DNA of 64,000 nt from Persebacter sp965221835 (GCA_965221835.1 OZ244916.1:1116001-1180000); one strand, 5' to 3'. Shown: positions 7,985-17,529, counted from the stretch's first letter. Numbers and translations: made by a program. The notes: generated by a model from the sequence alone, not told the origin.

Positions 7985-9406
7985 TTATTGTTTTGCGCGT
8001 TTTTCGGCGAGTCGGCGGCGTTTCGCTTCGTATTCCGCCATCTGGTCGGCGGTGCGTTTTTCCAAAATCGTCCGCCACAAATAATGCATTCCGCGGTCGC
8101 CTTTTACGGAATTGCAGTTTCCGCAAAGCAGTTGAATATTTTCGTCAATGTCTTGTCCGCCGCGACTTTTGGCAATAATATGATCAAAATCCATCAATTC
8201 AATTCGCGTTTCATTGTCGCATCCCGGGCAGATTTTTGCTTGCAATTTATACAGACGCGGTTTTAGAATCGCATCATCCGAACGCAAACCCCGCAAATCA
8301 GTACGCTTCGGAAGTTTGCGTAAATGTTCTACTTCGTACGCGGCAAAAGAAAGTTTTCCTTCGCCTTCTTTTTGCAGACGATTATGAACATGCTCCGCCG
8401 CTTCTTCGGCGAGATCAATGCCAATCCATTGCCGCCCCAAAAATTCGGCAGCGAGACAAGTCGTTGCACACCCGCAAAACGGATCAAGAACAACCTCGCC
8501 TTTGTTAGAAGACGCTTTTATAATTCGCTCCAAAAGTACACGCGGTTTTTGCGTCGGATAACCGGTTTTTTCGCCGCCCGGATTGCTCTGCCCCAGCGAC
8601 GGAATATCGTTCCACACACTCGGCAATTTTTTGCGGCGGTAATATTTTCCGTTCCGTTCAATAAGATAGTACTTGACTCGTTCCTTGCCGTTTTTGGTCC
8701 GGCGTATTCTGCCTTCGGATTCCAACTGACGAATGGAATCTTCGGTATAATCGCCGGTCGGAAGGTCGTAAAAATGTCCGTGTTCGTCTTCTTTGTACTT
8801 TTTACGCAGTTCCGCCCCGCCGACTTCGGTAAAATTGAACAAATGTTTTTCGGATGCGAAAACTTTCTTAATGTCTTTGCAATAACGCAACACATTGTCG
8901 TGTTTGGTCGCAAACTTTTTCTTGGACGGGCTTTGCGGACCGTCATAATGCCAGATGGTGTCGTTCAAAAAATTCCCGCCGCCAAAGATGGAATCCATCA
9001 AAAGTTTAATGCCGTGCGACATCACCGGGTCGCAGTGATAATAAATGCTGCCGGTCGGTTTCATAACCCGCCGCATTTCCGCCAAACGCGCGCCCATATA
9101 AATTAGATACGCCTTCCAACTTCCGCCGTTAATTTCGTGCAACGCATTAATCAGCGGAATCGTTTGCGGATACGACAAACTCAACGCATATTCTTCATCC
9201 GCATGCGTATCGGACAACTCCCAAGTATCCTTAAAAGACGCAACCGCCCGCCGGTCGCCCTCGCCGATAGGTTTCGCCCATTGCTTGCCGGAATTGAACG
9301 GCGGATCCAGATAAATCAAATCCACCGATTCCGAATCCAAACTCCGCAACACCGGCAAATTGTCATGCGTATACAACCGCCGAATCATTTCCTTCGCTTT
9401 CGTCAT
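7985..9406 (-). CDS. Beta-class DNA methyltransferase fused to an HNH domain
   Basis: 473 residues. The N-terminal two-thirds is an amino-methyltransferase: motif IV LIYLDPPFNSG near residue 33 comes before the S-adenosylmethionine motif VVLDPFCGCATTCLAAEF near residue 290, the order of beta-class (type III-like and some type II) enzymes modifying adenine-N6 or cytosine-N4. The last ~110 residues form a zinc-type HNH fold: CPGC, then FDHIIAKSRGG, NIQLLCGNCN and GDRG. One polypeptide therefore could both modify and cut DNA, or the HNH part may only bind. GGAAT precedes the ATG at 9406. It lies in a defence cluster next to a DUF2971 gene. No separate restriction subunit is adjacent. Confidence 0.88.
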   Translation of the reverse strand: MTKAKEMIRRLYTHDNLPVLRSLDSESVDLIYLDPPFNSGKQWAKPIGEGDRRAVASFKDTWELSDTHADEEYALSLSYPQTIPLINALHEINGGSWKAYLIYMGARLAEMRRVMKPTGSIYYHCDPVMSHGIKLLMDSIFGGGNFLNDTIWHYDGPQSPSKKKFATKHDNVLRYCKDIKKVFASEKHLFNFTEVGGAELRKKYKEDEHGHFYDLPTGDYTEDSIRQLESEGRIRRTKNGKERVKYYLIERNGKYYRRKKLPSVWNDIPSLGQSNPGGEKTGYPTQKPRVLLERIIKASSNKGEVVLDPFCGCATTCLAAEFLGRQWIGIDLAEEAAEHVHNRLQKEGEGKLSFAAYEVEHLRKLPKRTDLRGLRSDDAILKPRLYKLQAKICPGCDNETRIELMDFDHIIAKSRGGQDIDENIQLLCGNCNSVKGDRGMHYLWRTILEKRTADQMAEYEAKRRRLAEKRAKQ

Positions 9407-9439
9407 AAATATTCCTTTACTACAATTAAGTCAACGCCA

Positions 9440-10288
9440 TTATAACGGAATTCCGTTTATGTTCATTCCATATTTGTAAAGTTTGGGCTCCGCCTGATAA
9501 ATCGCGATGCCGCGTTGACGCGCAAGGCGAATAATTTCTTGCTTGTCGCACTCTTCCATTTTATACCCTAAAATAATACCACGCAACAATGTTCCGCCCA
9601 GTCGGTATGAACCAAAACCAAATGCCTTTTTGGCAACCCAAGAATCAGGGGGAATTTTATCATTTTTACGGCAATCAATCATACACGCGCGCCACTCTTT
9701 CTCATATTCCCATTGACGAGATTTTATCCCGTAAAAAAACGGAACATTGTCTGCGTTGACCATCGGCAAAGTATCACTGTATTCAATTCGTTTCAGCCAC
9801 GAAAAAGGGAAAACCGCCTCTTCACCCCCATTCCGATATTCGGATAAATTAAACTCCAAACAGCAACCGGCATGATTGTCGGCATAGTGCGCCCACATCG
9901 GCAGGGATTCACAACTTTCCGTTAAACAAAAAAATCCTCTGTGTTCCCTATCAGACCATTTTTTTATCATTGAGTAAACGCGGGCATTCGCTATCTTCTC
10001 GCTGCATATTAATTCATGTTTTGTGCGATTCCATTTCTCCCAAAGAAAGCCAAAATGGCTCCGAAAGCAATTAGGCAAAATCCGTTCTTTTTCCATCCGA
10101 TTCAGCAATTTTTCCCGTTCTGCACGGGTTCCAAGATCAGGGGAAAACCGCCCGTCAAAAGGATCATTAAATTCCCGCGGATTAGCAAAATAAATTTCGC
10201 CAGATTCAAGAATCTGCTGTGCGCGATTAAAGCAAGTATATTTATACAGCGTGTTCGGCGGCGATATTGAAAAATCCAAACCAATCAT
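9440..10288 (-). CDS. DUF2971 family protein
   Basis: 282 residues. Recognised by the family's LYKY near the N-terminus, ANPREFNDPFDG, a Cys/Phe-rich FFCLTESCESLPMWAHYA core, the AGCCLEF segment and EKEWRA later on. DUF2971 proteins have no settled biochemical role but often sit in defence islands, as here between a methyltransferase-HNH gene and a truncated helicase/Eco57I-like module. No signal peptide or membrane segment. On the minus strand a TATAAT lies at 10324-10329, about 35 bases before the ATG at 10288, and a GAGGCG precedes the start. Confidence 0.82.
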   Translation of the reverse strand: MIGLDFSISPPNTLYKYTCFNRAQQILESGEIYFANPREFNDPFDGRFSPDLGTRAEREKLLNRMEKERILPNCFRSHFGFLWEKWNRTKHELICSEKIANARVYSMIKKWSDREHRGFFCLTESCESLPMWAHYADNHAGCCLEFNLSEYRNGGEEAVFPFSWLKRIEYSDTLPMVNADNVPFFYGIKSRQWEYEKEWRACMIDCRKNDKIPPDSWVAKKAFGFGSYRLGGTLLRGIILGYKMEECDKQEIIRLARQRGIAIYQAEPKLYKYGMNINGIPL

Positions 10289-10323
10289 TTCGCCTCACTC
10301 GCGCGTTCATCTTTCATTTTTTT

Positions 10324-10329
10324 ATTATA
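10324..10329 (-). promoter_or_regulatory. Probable -10 box of the DUF2971 gene
   Basis: TATAAT on the minus strand in the short divergent gap between the DUF2971 gene and the truncated helicase. No good -35 hexamer was recognised. Confidence 0.45.
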
Positions 10330-10399
10330 ACCCGCCGCACGCCCCAAATCCGCGAAACCACGAAGAGGTGCAAAAATCACCGCCGCCGCAGTCGCGAAA

Positions 10400-12442
10400 A
10401 TGTGCCAGATGGACGGTGCGACAACTTTCCAAGCCCGGCACCCGCAAACGCCGATAAACTCCCTCGCCGCCTTTGAACACAGCGAATATGTGGACGACTG
10501 GCGCGAACTCATGCGCCGGTATATGATTCGGCGTACGCGCGGCTACATCCAAAAACACTACGCCGAGTACGATGAAAACCAAAAACGCTATTTTCTAACT
10601 TTCGCAAACGGACAAAAATTTTATTTTCCGAAACGCGTACCGCTGCGAATGGAATTCGGCGGCGATGCGAACGCAGACGACTACGACAAATTATATTCAG
10701 ACAAAGTAGTAGAAACCATCGGCGAATTGTCGCTGCCGCGTTACGGAATGCAAAAGTACATTAACGACATCCCGCCCGCAAAAGAAGACGAACAAACCAT
10801 TAAAAATCTCACGCGGGCGGGCGGACGATTGCGCGGTTTCACCCGCAGTATGTTATTCAAACGATTGGAAAGCGGCGGCGATGCTTTTTTGTTATCCGTC
10901 AAACGCCATATTCTCCGCAACGCAGTTTATCTCGCCGCATTAGATGCGCAAGGCAAATTGCCGATAGGACAAATAGACGCCGATGCAACCGACCGCGCGA
11001 TGGAAGAAGACGAAATGTTTGCCGGTGAAAATCTTGAAAATCAGAACGACTGGCGACAGGCGGGCAGCGAAATCTATCGCAATCTGCGCGATACGCCGGA
11101 ACAGGCGGCGAAATTTACATGGCTTAACGCGCGTTATTTTTTGCCGGAATTTCGCACCGCGCTGGAAAAAGATATAAAACATTTGCAAAACATTCTCGCC
11201 ATCGTACCGCGATGGAACGCCAAAAACGATCGCAAACTCAACGCGCTTGACAAACTTTTGCAAAAAACACACGGCAACGAAAAAGTTTTAATATTTACCC
11301 AATTCACCGACACCGCCCGTTATCTGTTGCGCGAATTGCAAGAACGCAAAATAAAAAAAATCGCCATCGCACACGGCGATTCCGATGCGGCAGACATTGC
11401 CGCCCGTTTCAGCCCCCGTTCCAATAACGCAAATTTTCCGAAAGACGAACTGCGCGTACTAATCGCCACAGACGCATTAAGCGAAGGACAAAATTTGCAA
11501 GACGCACACATTGTCGTCAACTACGATTTGCCGTGGGCGTTAATTCGTTTAATACAACGCGCCGGACGGGTGGATCGCATCGGACAAACTTCCGCAAAAA
11601 TTCTTTGTTATAGCGCATTGCCCGCGGACGGTATAGAAAAAATAATTTCCTTGCGCGAACGATTGCGCGCGCGAATGGAAGAAAACGCCGGACTTGTCGG
11701 TACCGACGAACGATTTTTTGACGGCGACCCGAAAACGCAAAGAAAAGAATTGCAAAGTTTGTACACTGAAACCGCGATTTTGGAAGAAGAAGACGAAGAC
11801 GAAACCGATCTTCTTTCCCGCGCGCTTGATATCTGGCGCGAAGCCGTAAAAGACGATCCTGCATTAGCGGAAAAAATTCGCAATCTTCCCGATGTCGTTT
11901 ATTCGGCAAAAACCTCCGCCGCCGGAGGCGTTGTCGCCTACATCAAAAGCGGCGCAAACGACATTCTCGCGCACATCGGCGAAGACGGCGAAATCGTTTC
12001 GCAATCGCAAGCGCATATTTTGGATTTGCTAAAATGCGACAAAAACGAACCCGCACGACCGCGCGCCGACAACCATCACGAAGCAGTTAAAAAAGCCGCA
12101 ACTCTCACCGAAAACAACGCCGCACAAGCAGGCGGACAACTCGGCGGACGCAAATCGGTACGCCGCAAATTGTACGACCGATTGAGAGCGATGACAGAAT
12201 CGCCGGACGCTGCAGGACTTTTTCCAATGCGCGAAGTACGCGCCGCAATGGATGCGGTATATCAAAATCCGCTGACCGAAATCGCGCGCGATCGTTTTCG
12301 CCGCCTCTTCCAAAACGGCGCGCCCGATTCTACAATCCGTGACATTGCAACGCAACTGCATTCCGATCGCGCGCTTTGCGTTTTTGTTCAAGAAAGCGAA
12401 AAACTTCCGAAAATTATCTGTTCTATGGGATTGCGAAAATGA
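10400..12442 (+). pseudogene. SNF2-type helicase lacking its N-terminal motor half
   Basis: 680 codons are open, beginning in the middle of a helicase. The text opens with the linker MRRYMIRRTRGYI that in SNF2-type proteins follows the first RecA domain, then gives the helicase C domain: KVLIFTQFTDTARYLL, VLIATDALSEGQNLQDAH and IQRAGRVDRIGQ (motifs IV-VI). Walker A and DEAD/H box of the first domain are absent; an in-frame TAA at 10328 closes the frame upstream and the DUF2971 gene begins divergently. The stop overlaps the Eco57I-like gene by ATGA, as expected of an operon partner. It is probably a 5'-truncated remnant; it could still be translated but should not work as an ATPase. The helicase plus N6-methyltransferase pair recalls DrmD/DrmMI of class 1 DISARM, but drmA, drmB and drmC are not seen. 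Confidence 0.75.
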
Positions 12443-15400
12443 CAATAAAAAAAGAAAAACTAAAATCGCTTGTCCAAAGCGGCGCATTGCGCGAAATTTT
12501 TACGGATCATCTCGGTTGGGATTTGGCAACCGGCGAATTCAAAACACCGTTTTCGTTCGGCGGCGAACAATTCAAAATTCCCGTTTCGCGAATCGCACAA
12601 AAACGCGGTTTTGTCGTCTGCACCGCGCCGTACGATTCAAGATTGCAAGACAAAGCCGCGCGACAACGATTGCAAAAAGAATTGTCGCGTTTTCATTACG
12701 AACATCTTCTCGTTCTGCGCGATGACTCCGGTGCGCAAGTTTGGATGATCGCCGTCAAACGCCCCGACAAACCGATTCGCATCGTGGAAGTGTCGCTCGC
12801 TGCCGGGCAATCGCCCGATTTTCTTTTAGAAAAGTTATACGGACTTTTGTTTACTCTTGCAGACGAAAACGATTTAACCGTCGCCGATGTCGTCGGCAAA
12901 GTGGAAGAAGTTTTTGTACGCAACGCACAAAAAATCACGCGCAACTTCTACGCCCAATTTCGCGACGAATTGTACAAATTTCAAGAATTCGTAAAAGGAC
13001 TCGGCGAACAGATAGACCGCGAACAATACGCCGCGCTAATGCTCAACCGCCTGATGTTTGTCTACTTCATCCAAAGCCGGGGATTTTTGAACAACGACCA
13101 CCGCTATCTGCAAAATCGTCTCGCCGAACATTTGCAAAACGATACCGGCAAATCGTTTTATGCAAGTTTTTACCGCCATTTTTTAATGACTCTTTTTCAC
13201 CGCGGACTCGCCGCACCGTACGCCGAACGCGCGCCCGATGTAAAACAGCGAATCGGCAAAGTACCGTATTTGAACGGCGGACTTTTTAACGCGCACGAAC
13301 TGGAACGGCAATACGAAAATTTGGATATTGACGATTCCGCTTTTGTGCGTCTGTTTAAATTTTTTGACAAATATAAATGGCATTTGGACGACCGCGCAAC
13401 CGCCGGCGGCAACGAAATAAATCCCGATGTCATCGGACATATTTTTGAAAAATATATTAACGACCGCGCAAAAATGGGCGCGTATTATACGCAAGAAGAC
13501 ATTACCGGTTATATCGCGCGCAACACTATTTTGCCGCATCTTTTGCGGCGGGCGAAAGACGGATGCGCCGAAGCGTTTAACGCCCGCACCGGCACAATCT
13601 GGAAATTGTTGCGCGAAAATCCCGACCATTATATTTACGATTCTGTTCGCAAAGGCGGCAATTTGCCGGAGTCGCAAATTCCCGAAAAAATCCGCGCCGG
13701 ATTGGATGCGAATGCTTCCGATTTGTTGCAGCGGCGTGCGAAATGGAACACTGCCGCCGCCGAAGAATTTGCATTGCCGACCGAAACTTGGCGCGAAGCG
13801 TTGACTCGCCGCGCGCGTTATTTGGCATTAAAAGAAAAAATTAAGAACGGTGAAATTTCCGATATTGCAGATTTAACAACGCACAATTTGGATATTGAAA
13901 AATTGGTTTTTAACGCCTTGCGCGAACACGAAGGCTCCGATTTTATTTCCGCTTTTTTTGTTGCAGTCGCCGGACGCAAAGAAATGGAAGGCACGAACGC
14001 CCGCGAACGGCGCGGTATTTCGGTTTTGGATCCGGCATGCGGCAGCGGTGCATTTTTGTTTGCGGCGTTGAATGTTTTGGAACCGCTATACGCCGAATGC
14101 ATTCGGCGGATGCGCGGATTTGTGGCGGAAGACGACAAACTGCGCGAAGACAATACGCGCAAGGGCGCGCTGCGGCATAAAGAGTTTCGCCGCATTTTGG
14201 CGGAAATGAAAACGCACAGTTCCGAAGAATATTGGATTTATCGTTCCATTATTCTCGGCAATTTATTTGGCGTAGACATTATGCCGGAAGCGGCGGAAGT
14301 AGCGAAACTGCGTTTATTTCTAAAACTTGCGGCGGTCGCCGAAAAGGACGATTCAAAACCGAATATGGGATTGGAACCATTGCCGGACATTGATTTTAAT
14401 ATTCGTTCCGGCAATGCGTTGGTCGGCTTTGCAAGTGCAGACGATTTCAGCGAAAAAGCAAGCGCGGAATTGCAATTAATCGGCGCAACAAAAATTTATT
14501 TGCAATTGGGAGCGGTCGGCGTCGCTTATAATCGATTCGTGGATGCGCAAACCGTTGCCGATATAAACACAGCGGAATTCGGGGCGGCAAAAGCGGAATT
14601 GCATTCCGAGTTGGGGCGTTTGAATCATGAACTAAATCGCTATATGGCGCGATATTACGGCGTTCCGATTCCGATAAACGACGATTTGCCGAACGAAAAT
14701 CTGCAAAAATGGCAAGAAACTCATAAACCGTTTCATTGGTGTTCCGAATTTTACAATATCGTAGAACGCGGCGGCTTTGATGTCGTCATCGGCAATCCGC
14801 CGTATGTTCGCTATACCGCCGATTTGCGAAAACAATACACAGTTCGGAATTTCCGTACCGAATCGTGCGGCGATTTGTACGCGTTTTTTGTGGAACGCGC
14901 GATTTCGCTTGCGTCTAACAATTCTTTTATTGGAATGATTATTCCTTTGCCCGCTTTTGCAGTGGACAGGATGTCGGGAATAAGTAAAGAATTCGCGGAA
15001 AACAAAAAAAATCTCTGCGTTTCTTTTTATTCCGTCAGTCCGCAAAAATTATTCCAAGACGCCAAGCAACGGCTGGCTATCTTTGTCAGCATGCCTCGTT
15101 TGGCGGTTGACATGACGACGAACTACCTTAACTGGCAATCGCCCGAACGCGAACATTTAATTAAATCTCTGTTTTACGCACCTGCAAAGCGAATTGATTC
15201 CGTTCACCATCTTCCCAAATTGAACGCCGCCATAGAATTAAACATTTTGGAAAAAATGCGCGTCAACAAATCTCTGATTACCGAACTTTCCGATTCTCGC
15301 CGCAAAAACGGCATTTATTATCACGACACGCCGGAATTTTGGACTCGCGCAACTGATTTTGTTCCTTATTTTTGGAATGAACGCGATGGCGAAAAACCGT

Positions 15401-15819
15401 CAACACAAATTAAAACGCTTTTCGTCAGCGATGAAAGAGAATCATCTTTGTGCGCGATTATGAACAGTTCTTTATTTTATTGGTGGTTTATCGTTATGTC
15501 CGATTGCCGCCATTTGAACAAACGCGAAATTGTTAACTTTCCGATTAATCTTTCCGCTTTTCATGAAAATAATGAAAAGCAGATTATTTCTTTGGTCGCG
15601 GAATTGATGAACAACTATCGCAAAAATGCAACTCGCAAAACAACGCTGTACAAAACAACGGGCAAAGTTATTTATGACGAATTTCATCCGCGCCATAACA
15701 AACCGATTACGGATAAAATAGACAAACTCCTCGCAAAACATTATGGTTTTAGCGAAGAAGAGTTGGACTATATTGTCAACTACGATTACAAATACCGAAT
15801 GGGCGGGGCGGATGACTGA
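12439..15819 (+). CDS. Eco57I-like N6-adenine methyltransferase / restriction-modification protein
   Basis: 1126 residues. The central part is a gamma-class N6-adenine methyltransferase with motif I VLDPACGSGAFLF near residue 530 and motif IV VIGNPPYVRY near 785. The N-terminal ~300 residues resemble the regulatory and possible nuclease part of such large enzymes. A conserved GAYYTQEDITGYIARN block precedes the catalytic core, and the C-terminal third is likely target recognition (FVPYFW...). The start is the ATG at 12439 overlapping the helicase stop by ATGA. It fits either a type IIG/ISP-like enzyme or the methylase of a helicase-dependent system such as DISARM. With the helicase truncated it may remain only as an orphan methylase. 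Next gene, DprA-like, overlaps its end. Confidence 0.85.
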   Translation: MTIKKEKLKSLVQSGALREIFTDHLGWDLATGEFKTPFSFGGEQFKIPVSRIAQKRGFVVCTAPYDSRLQDKAARQRLQKELSRFHYEHLLVLRDDSGAQVWMIAVKRPDKPIRIVEVSLAAGQSPDFLLEKLYGLLFTLADENDLTVADVVGKVEEVFVRNAQKITRNFYAQFRDELYKFQEFVKGLGEQIDREQYAALMLNRLMFVYFIQSRGFLNNDHRYLQNRLAEHLQNDTGKSFYASFYRHFLMTLFHRGLAAPYAERAPDVKQRIGKVPYLNGGLFNAHELERQYENLDIDDSAFVRLFKFFDKYKWHLDDRATAGGNEINPDVIGHIFEKYINDRAKMGAYYTQEDITGYIARNTILPHLLRRAKDGCAEAFNARTGTIWKLLRENPDHYIYDSVRKGGNLPESQIPEKIRAGLDANASDLLQRRAKWNTAAAEEFALPTETWREALTRRARYLALKEKIKNGEISDIADLTTHNLDIEKLVFNALREHEGSDFISAFFVAVAGRKEMEGTNARERRGISVLDPACGSGAFLFAALNVLEPLYAECIRRMRGFVAEDDKLREDNTRKGALRHKEFRRILAEMKTHSSEEYWIYRSIILGNLFGVDIMPEAAEVAKLRLFLKLAAVAEKDDSKPNMGLEPLPDIDFNIRSGNALVGFASADDFSEKASAELQLIGATKIYLQLGAVGVAYNRFVDAQTVADINTAEFGAAKAELHSELGRLNHELNRYMARYYGVPIPINDDLPNENLQKWQETHKPFHWCSEFYNIVERGGFDVVIGNPPYVRYTADLRKQYTVRNFRTESCGDLYAFFVERAISLASNNSFIGMIIPLPAFAVDRMSGISKEFAENKKNLCVSFYSVSPQKLFQDAKQRLAIFVSMPRLAVDMTTNYLNWQSPEREHLIKSLFYAPAKRIDSVHHLPKLNAAIELNILEKMRVNKSLITELSDSRRKNGIYYHDTPEFWTRATDFVPYFWNERDGEKPSTQIKTLFVSDERESSLCAIMNSSLFYWWFIVMSDCRHLNKREIVNFPINLSAFHENNEKQIISLVAELMNNYRKNATRKTTLYKTTGKVIYDEFHPRHNKPITDKIDKLLAKHYGFSEEELDYIVNYDYKYRMGGADD

Positions 15820-16285
15820 TGCACTCGCCGGTTGCGATATTCTCGGAGACGCCGCAATTTTTTCGCGGCAAAAAACCGCGTTTTTGTGTTCGCGCAAAGC
15901 CCCCGCCGCCGCGATATTGGCGGTATGCAAATGGGCGGAAACCGCCGCCGCAAAAGGCGAATGCGTTATGTCCGGATTTCATACGACTTTGGAACGGGAT
16001 GCGCGCAAAATTTTGCTGGCGGGCGACTCGCCGCTGGTGTGGGTGTGCGCCCGCGGAATCGTCCGAAATCCGCCCGCCGAAATCCGCACCGCTATCAACA
16101 ACGGGCGATTGCTGGTCGCAAGCCCTTTTCCGGCGGACATTCGCCGCCCCACAAAAAAACTCGCGCATTTGCGAAATTTATTTATACTGCAAAATGCCGC
16201 CCGTGCCGTAATCGGACACGCCGCCAAAGACGGCGCACTCGCCGCCGCACTCGCCCGCTTCCCCGCCCCCGCCGTTTATCTCTAA
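15812..16285 (+). CDS. DprA/SMF-like Rossmann protein of the restriction cluster
   Basis: 157 residues starting at the ATG at 15812, eight bases inside the end of the methyltransferase gene. It shows the short DprA-like pattern seen beside restriction genes: TAFLCSRKAPAAAIL, then VMSGFHTTLERDARKILL (a phosphate-binding-like SGFH...E segment), LVWVCARGI, GRLLVASPFP and RNLFILQNAARAVIGHA. Full DprA loads RecA on single-stranded DNA during transformation, whereas these compact relatives are of unknown role and accompany defence genes. The last 120 bases of the gene are partly duplicated downstream (16452-16504), showing that the following repeat arose by local duplication. Confidence 0.75.
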   Translation: MTDALAGCDILGDAAIFSRQKTAFLCSRKAPAAAILAVCKWAETAAAKGECVMSGFHTTLERDARKILLAGDSPLVWVCARGIVRNPPAEIRTAINNGRLLVASPFPADIRRPTKKLAHLRNLFILQNAARAVIGHAAKDGALAAALARFPAPAVYL

Positions 16286-16359
16286 CCCGAAACCGCACCG
16301 CAAACAACATTTTTTTTGCGAATGTAAAAAAAAACATATATTTTTTCGCGCGAATGGTG

Positions 16360-16365
16360 TATAAT
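16360..16365 (+). promoter_or_regulatory. TATAAT box of small RNA-like unit 1
   Basis: GGTGTATAAT occurs identically in both units, here 16360-16365 and again at 16580-16585. No convincing -35 hexamer; GCGCGAATGG precedes both. Confidence 0.55.
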
Positions 16366-16370
16366 TTTTT

Positions 16371-16427
16371 CCGACAGTCCCCCCCACGCCTCTCGCAGAA
16401 GCGCAACAAGGGGGGCCTTCTTTTTTT
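16371..16427 (+). ncRNA. Small structured RNA-like unit, copy 1 (Abi-associated)
   Basis: Begins about 6 bases after a TATAAT. A stem of six C (within 16379-16385) pairs with six G (16410-16415) around a ~25-nt loop that contains a small inner CGC/GCG helix, and is followed by CC and a T-rich run (16418-16427), so the transcript would end there. The same design is repeated at 16591-16646. It is either a short RNA upstream of an Abi_2 gene or an attenuator; small RNAs beside Abi_2-type genes have been reported to my recollection, but I cannot confirm family membership. Confidence 0.5.
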
Positions 16428-16590
16428 ATGCATAACGACAAAATCCGGCATTTGCGAAATTTATTTATACTGCAAAACGCCGCCCGCCCCGCCGTTTATC
16501 TCTAATCCGAAACCGCACCGCAAACAACATTTTTTTGCGCGAATGTAAAAAAACATACATTTTTTTCGCGCGAATGGTGTATAATTTTTT

Positions 16591-16646
16591 CCGACAGAAC
16601 CCCCCTACGCCTATCGCGGATGCGCACCAAGGGGGGTCATTTTTTT
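16591..16646 (+). ncRNA. Small structured RNA-like unit, copy 2, directly before the Abi_2 start
   Basis: TATAAT at 16580-16585, then a stem of CCCCCC (16600-16605) with GGGGGG (16631-16636), an inner CGC (16608-16610)/GCG (16622-16624) helix capped by ATC/GAT, and a T run ending one base before the Abi_2 ATG at 16648. The G run lies where a ribosome binding site would be (11 bases from the ATG), so pairing would both terminate transcription and hide the site. It may therefore be an antitoxin-type RNA, a cis attenuator, or both. Confidence 0.5.
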
Positions 16647-16647
16647 A

Positions 16648-17529
16648 ATGGACGGAATGCCCCAAACCGACAAAATCCCGCAAACGCCGGACGCACAAAT
16701 CGCCCTGCTTTCGCGCCGCGGAATGCATATTGCGGATAAAAATCTCGCGCTGCACCATCTTTCGCATATTCATTATCATCGGCTTTCCGCCTATTGGCGT
16801 CCGATGGAAAATATTTCCGGTGACGGACAATTTCGCCGCGGCGCGTCCTTTGACGAGGCGATGGCGTATTATGTTTTTGACGGCGATTTGCGAATTTTGA
16901 TGATGGAGGCGATAAAACATATTGAGGTTTCCGTGCGAACGCAATGGGTGCGGAATCTCTCCGCCGGATACGGCGCACACGCGCATCTGAATGCGGAATT
17001 GTTCGCCGACAAGGCGGTGCATGAAAAATGTACGGAAAAACTCCGCGAACAAATCAAACGCAACCGGAGAGACGTCCCGGCGAACGACCCGCCCGTTTGG
17101 GAAGCGGCGGAAGCGATGTCGTTCAGTTTGCTTTCGCGTTGGTACAAAAATCAGGGCGAAAAGTTGCGGCGGCAAACGGCGGACGCCTATTCGCTGGACG
17201 AACAATTTTTTTCCACACTTTTGCATAGTATGGCGGTTGTGCGAAATCATTGTGCGCATCACGAACGTTTATGGAATCGGGCGCTGACTATTCCGCCGAA
17301 ACAATTGCGCAAAAAACCGGAAAACTTGGTGGCGTTGTTCAATCGCAATCCAAACGCGCGGCGCAAAATTTACAATATGCTGGTGATGACGGCGTATTTG
17401 ACGGAAGCCATTCGTCCCGCCGTCCGCTGGCGAAACCGGTTGGCGGATTTGGTGTGCGGGCAAAAATACGATGTCGGTGCGCCGATGGGATTTTCGGCGG
17501 GATGGCGCGAATCTGCTTTTTGGAATTGA
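16648..17529 (+). CDS. Abi_2 (AbiD/AbiF-type) abortive infection protein
   Basis: 293 residues. Recognised by the N-terminal QIALLSRRGMHI...L segment, IHYHRLSAYWRP, the FDGDLRILMMEAIKHIEVSVRT helix pair (part shown) and the C-terminal VRNHCAHHERLWNR. The last holds an R-x4-H motif near residues 197-202, typical of HEPN-type RNases, so the protein may cleave RNA during phage infection. Translation starts at 16648 or 16657; the upstream hairpin G run is the only ribosome-binding candidate. The two tandem RNA-like units lie directly upstream and probably control it. It converges with the PatB-like gene with one base between stops. Confidence 0.85.
   Translation: MDGMPQTDKIPQTPDAQIALLSRRGMHIADKNLALHHLSHIHYHRLSAYWRPMENISGDGQFRRGASFDEAMAYYVFDGDLRILMMEAIKHIEVSVRTQWVRNLSAGYGAHAHLNAELFADKAVHEKCTEKLREQIKRNRRDVPANDPPVWEAAEAMSFSLLSRWYKNQGEKLRRQTADAYSLDEQFFSTLLHSMAVVRNHCAHHERLWNRALTIPPKQLRKKPENLVALFNRNPNARRKIYNMLVMTAYLTEAIRPAVRWRNRLADLVCGQKYDVGAPMGFSAGWRESAFWN

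Larger units (their letters stand above)
16165..16646 (+). repeat. Direct duplication of the DprA-like 3' end plus promoter/RNA unit
   Basis: Copy 1 spans about 16165-16427 and copy 2 about 16452-16646. Both contain the segment beginning CATTTGCGAAATTTATTTAT, the end of the DprA-like gene (CCGTTTATCTCTAA), a region with ACATTTTTTT and AAAAACATA, a TATAAT box and a C6/G6 hairpin with a T run. Copy 2 lacks about 65 bp of the coding part. Copies differ by scattered substitutions mostly in loops and A/T runs, so the duplication is not brand new. Confidence 0.85.

Noticed and set aside
16182..16451. Minus-strand frames over the RNA-like units
   Set aside because: Low-complexity translation of the repeat with Phe/Arg runs; the signals (TATAAT, hairpin, T run) are on the plus strand.
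7985..17529. A complete DISARM or BREX system
   Set aside because: Only a truncated helicase and an N6-methyltransferase are compatible; drmA/B/C or brx/pgl genes are not seen.
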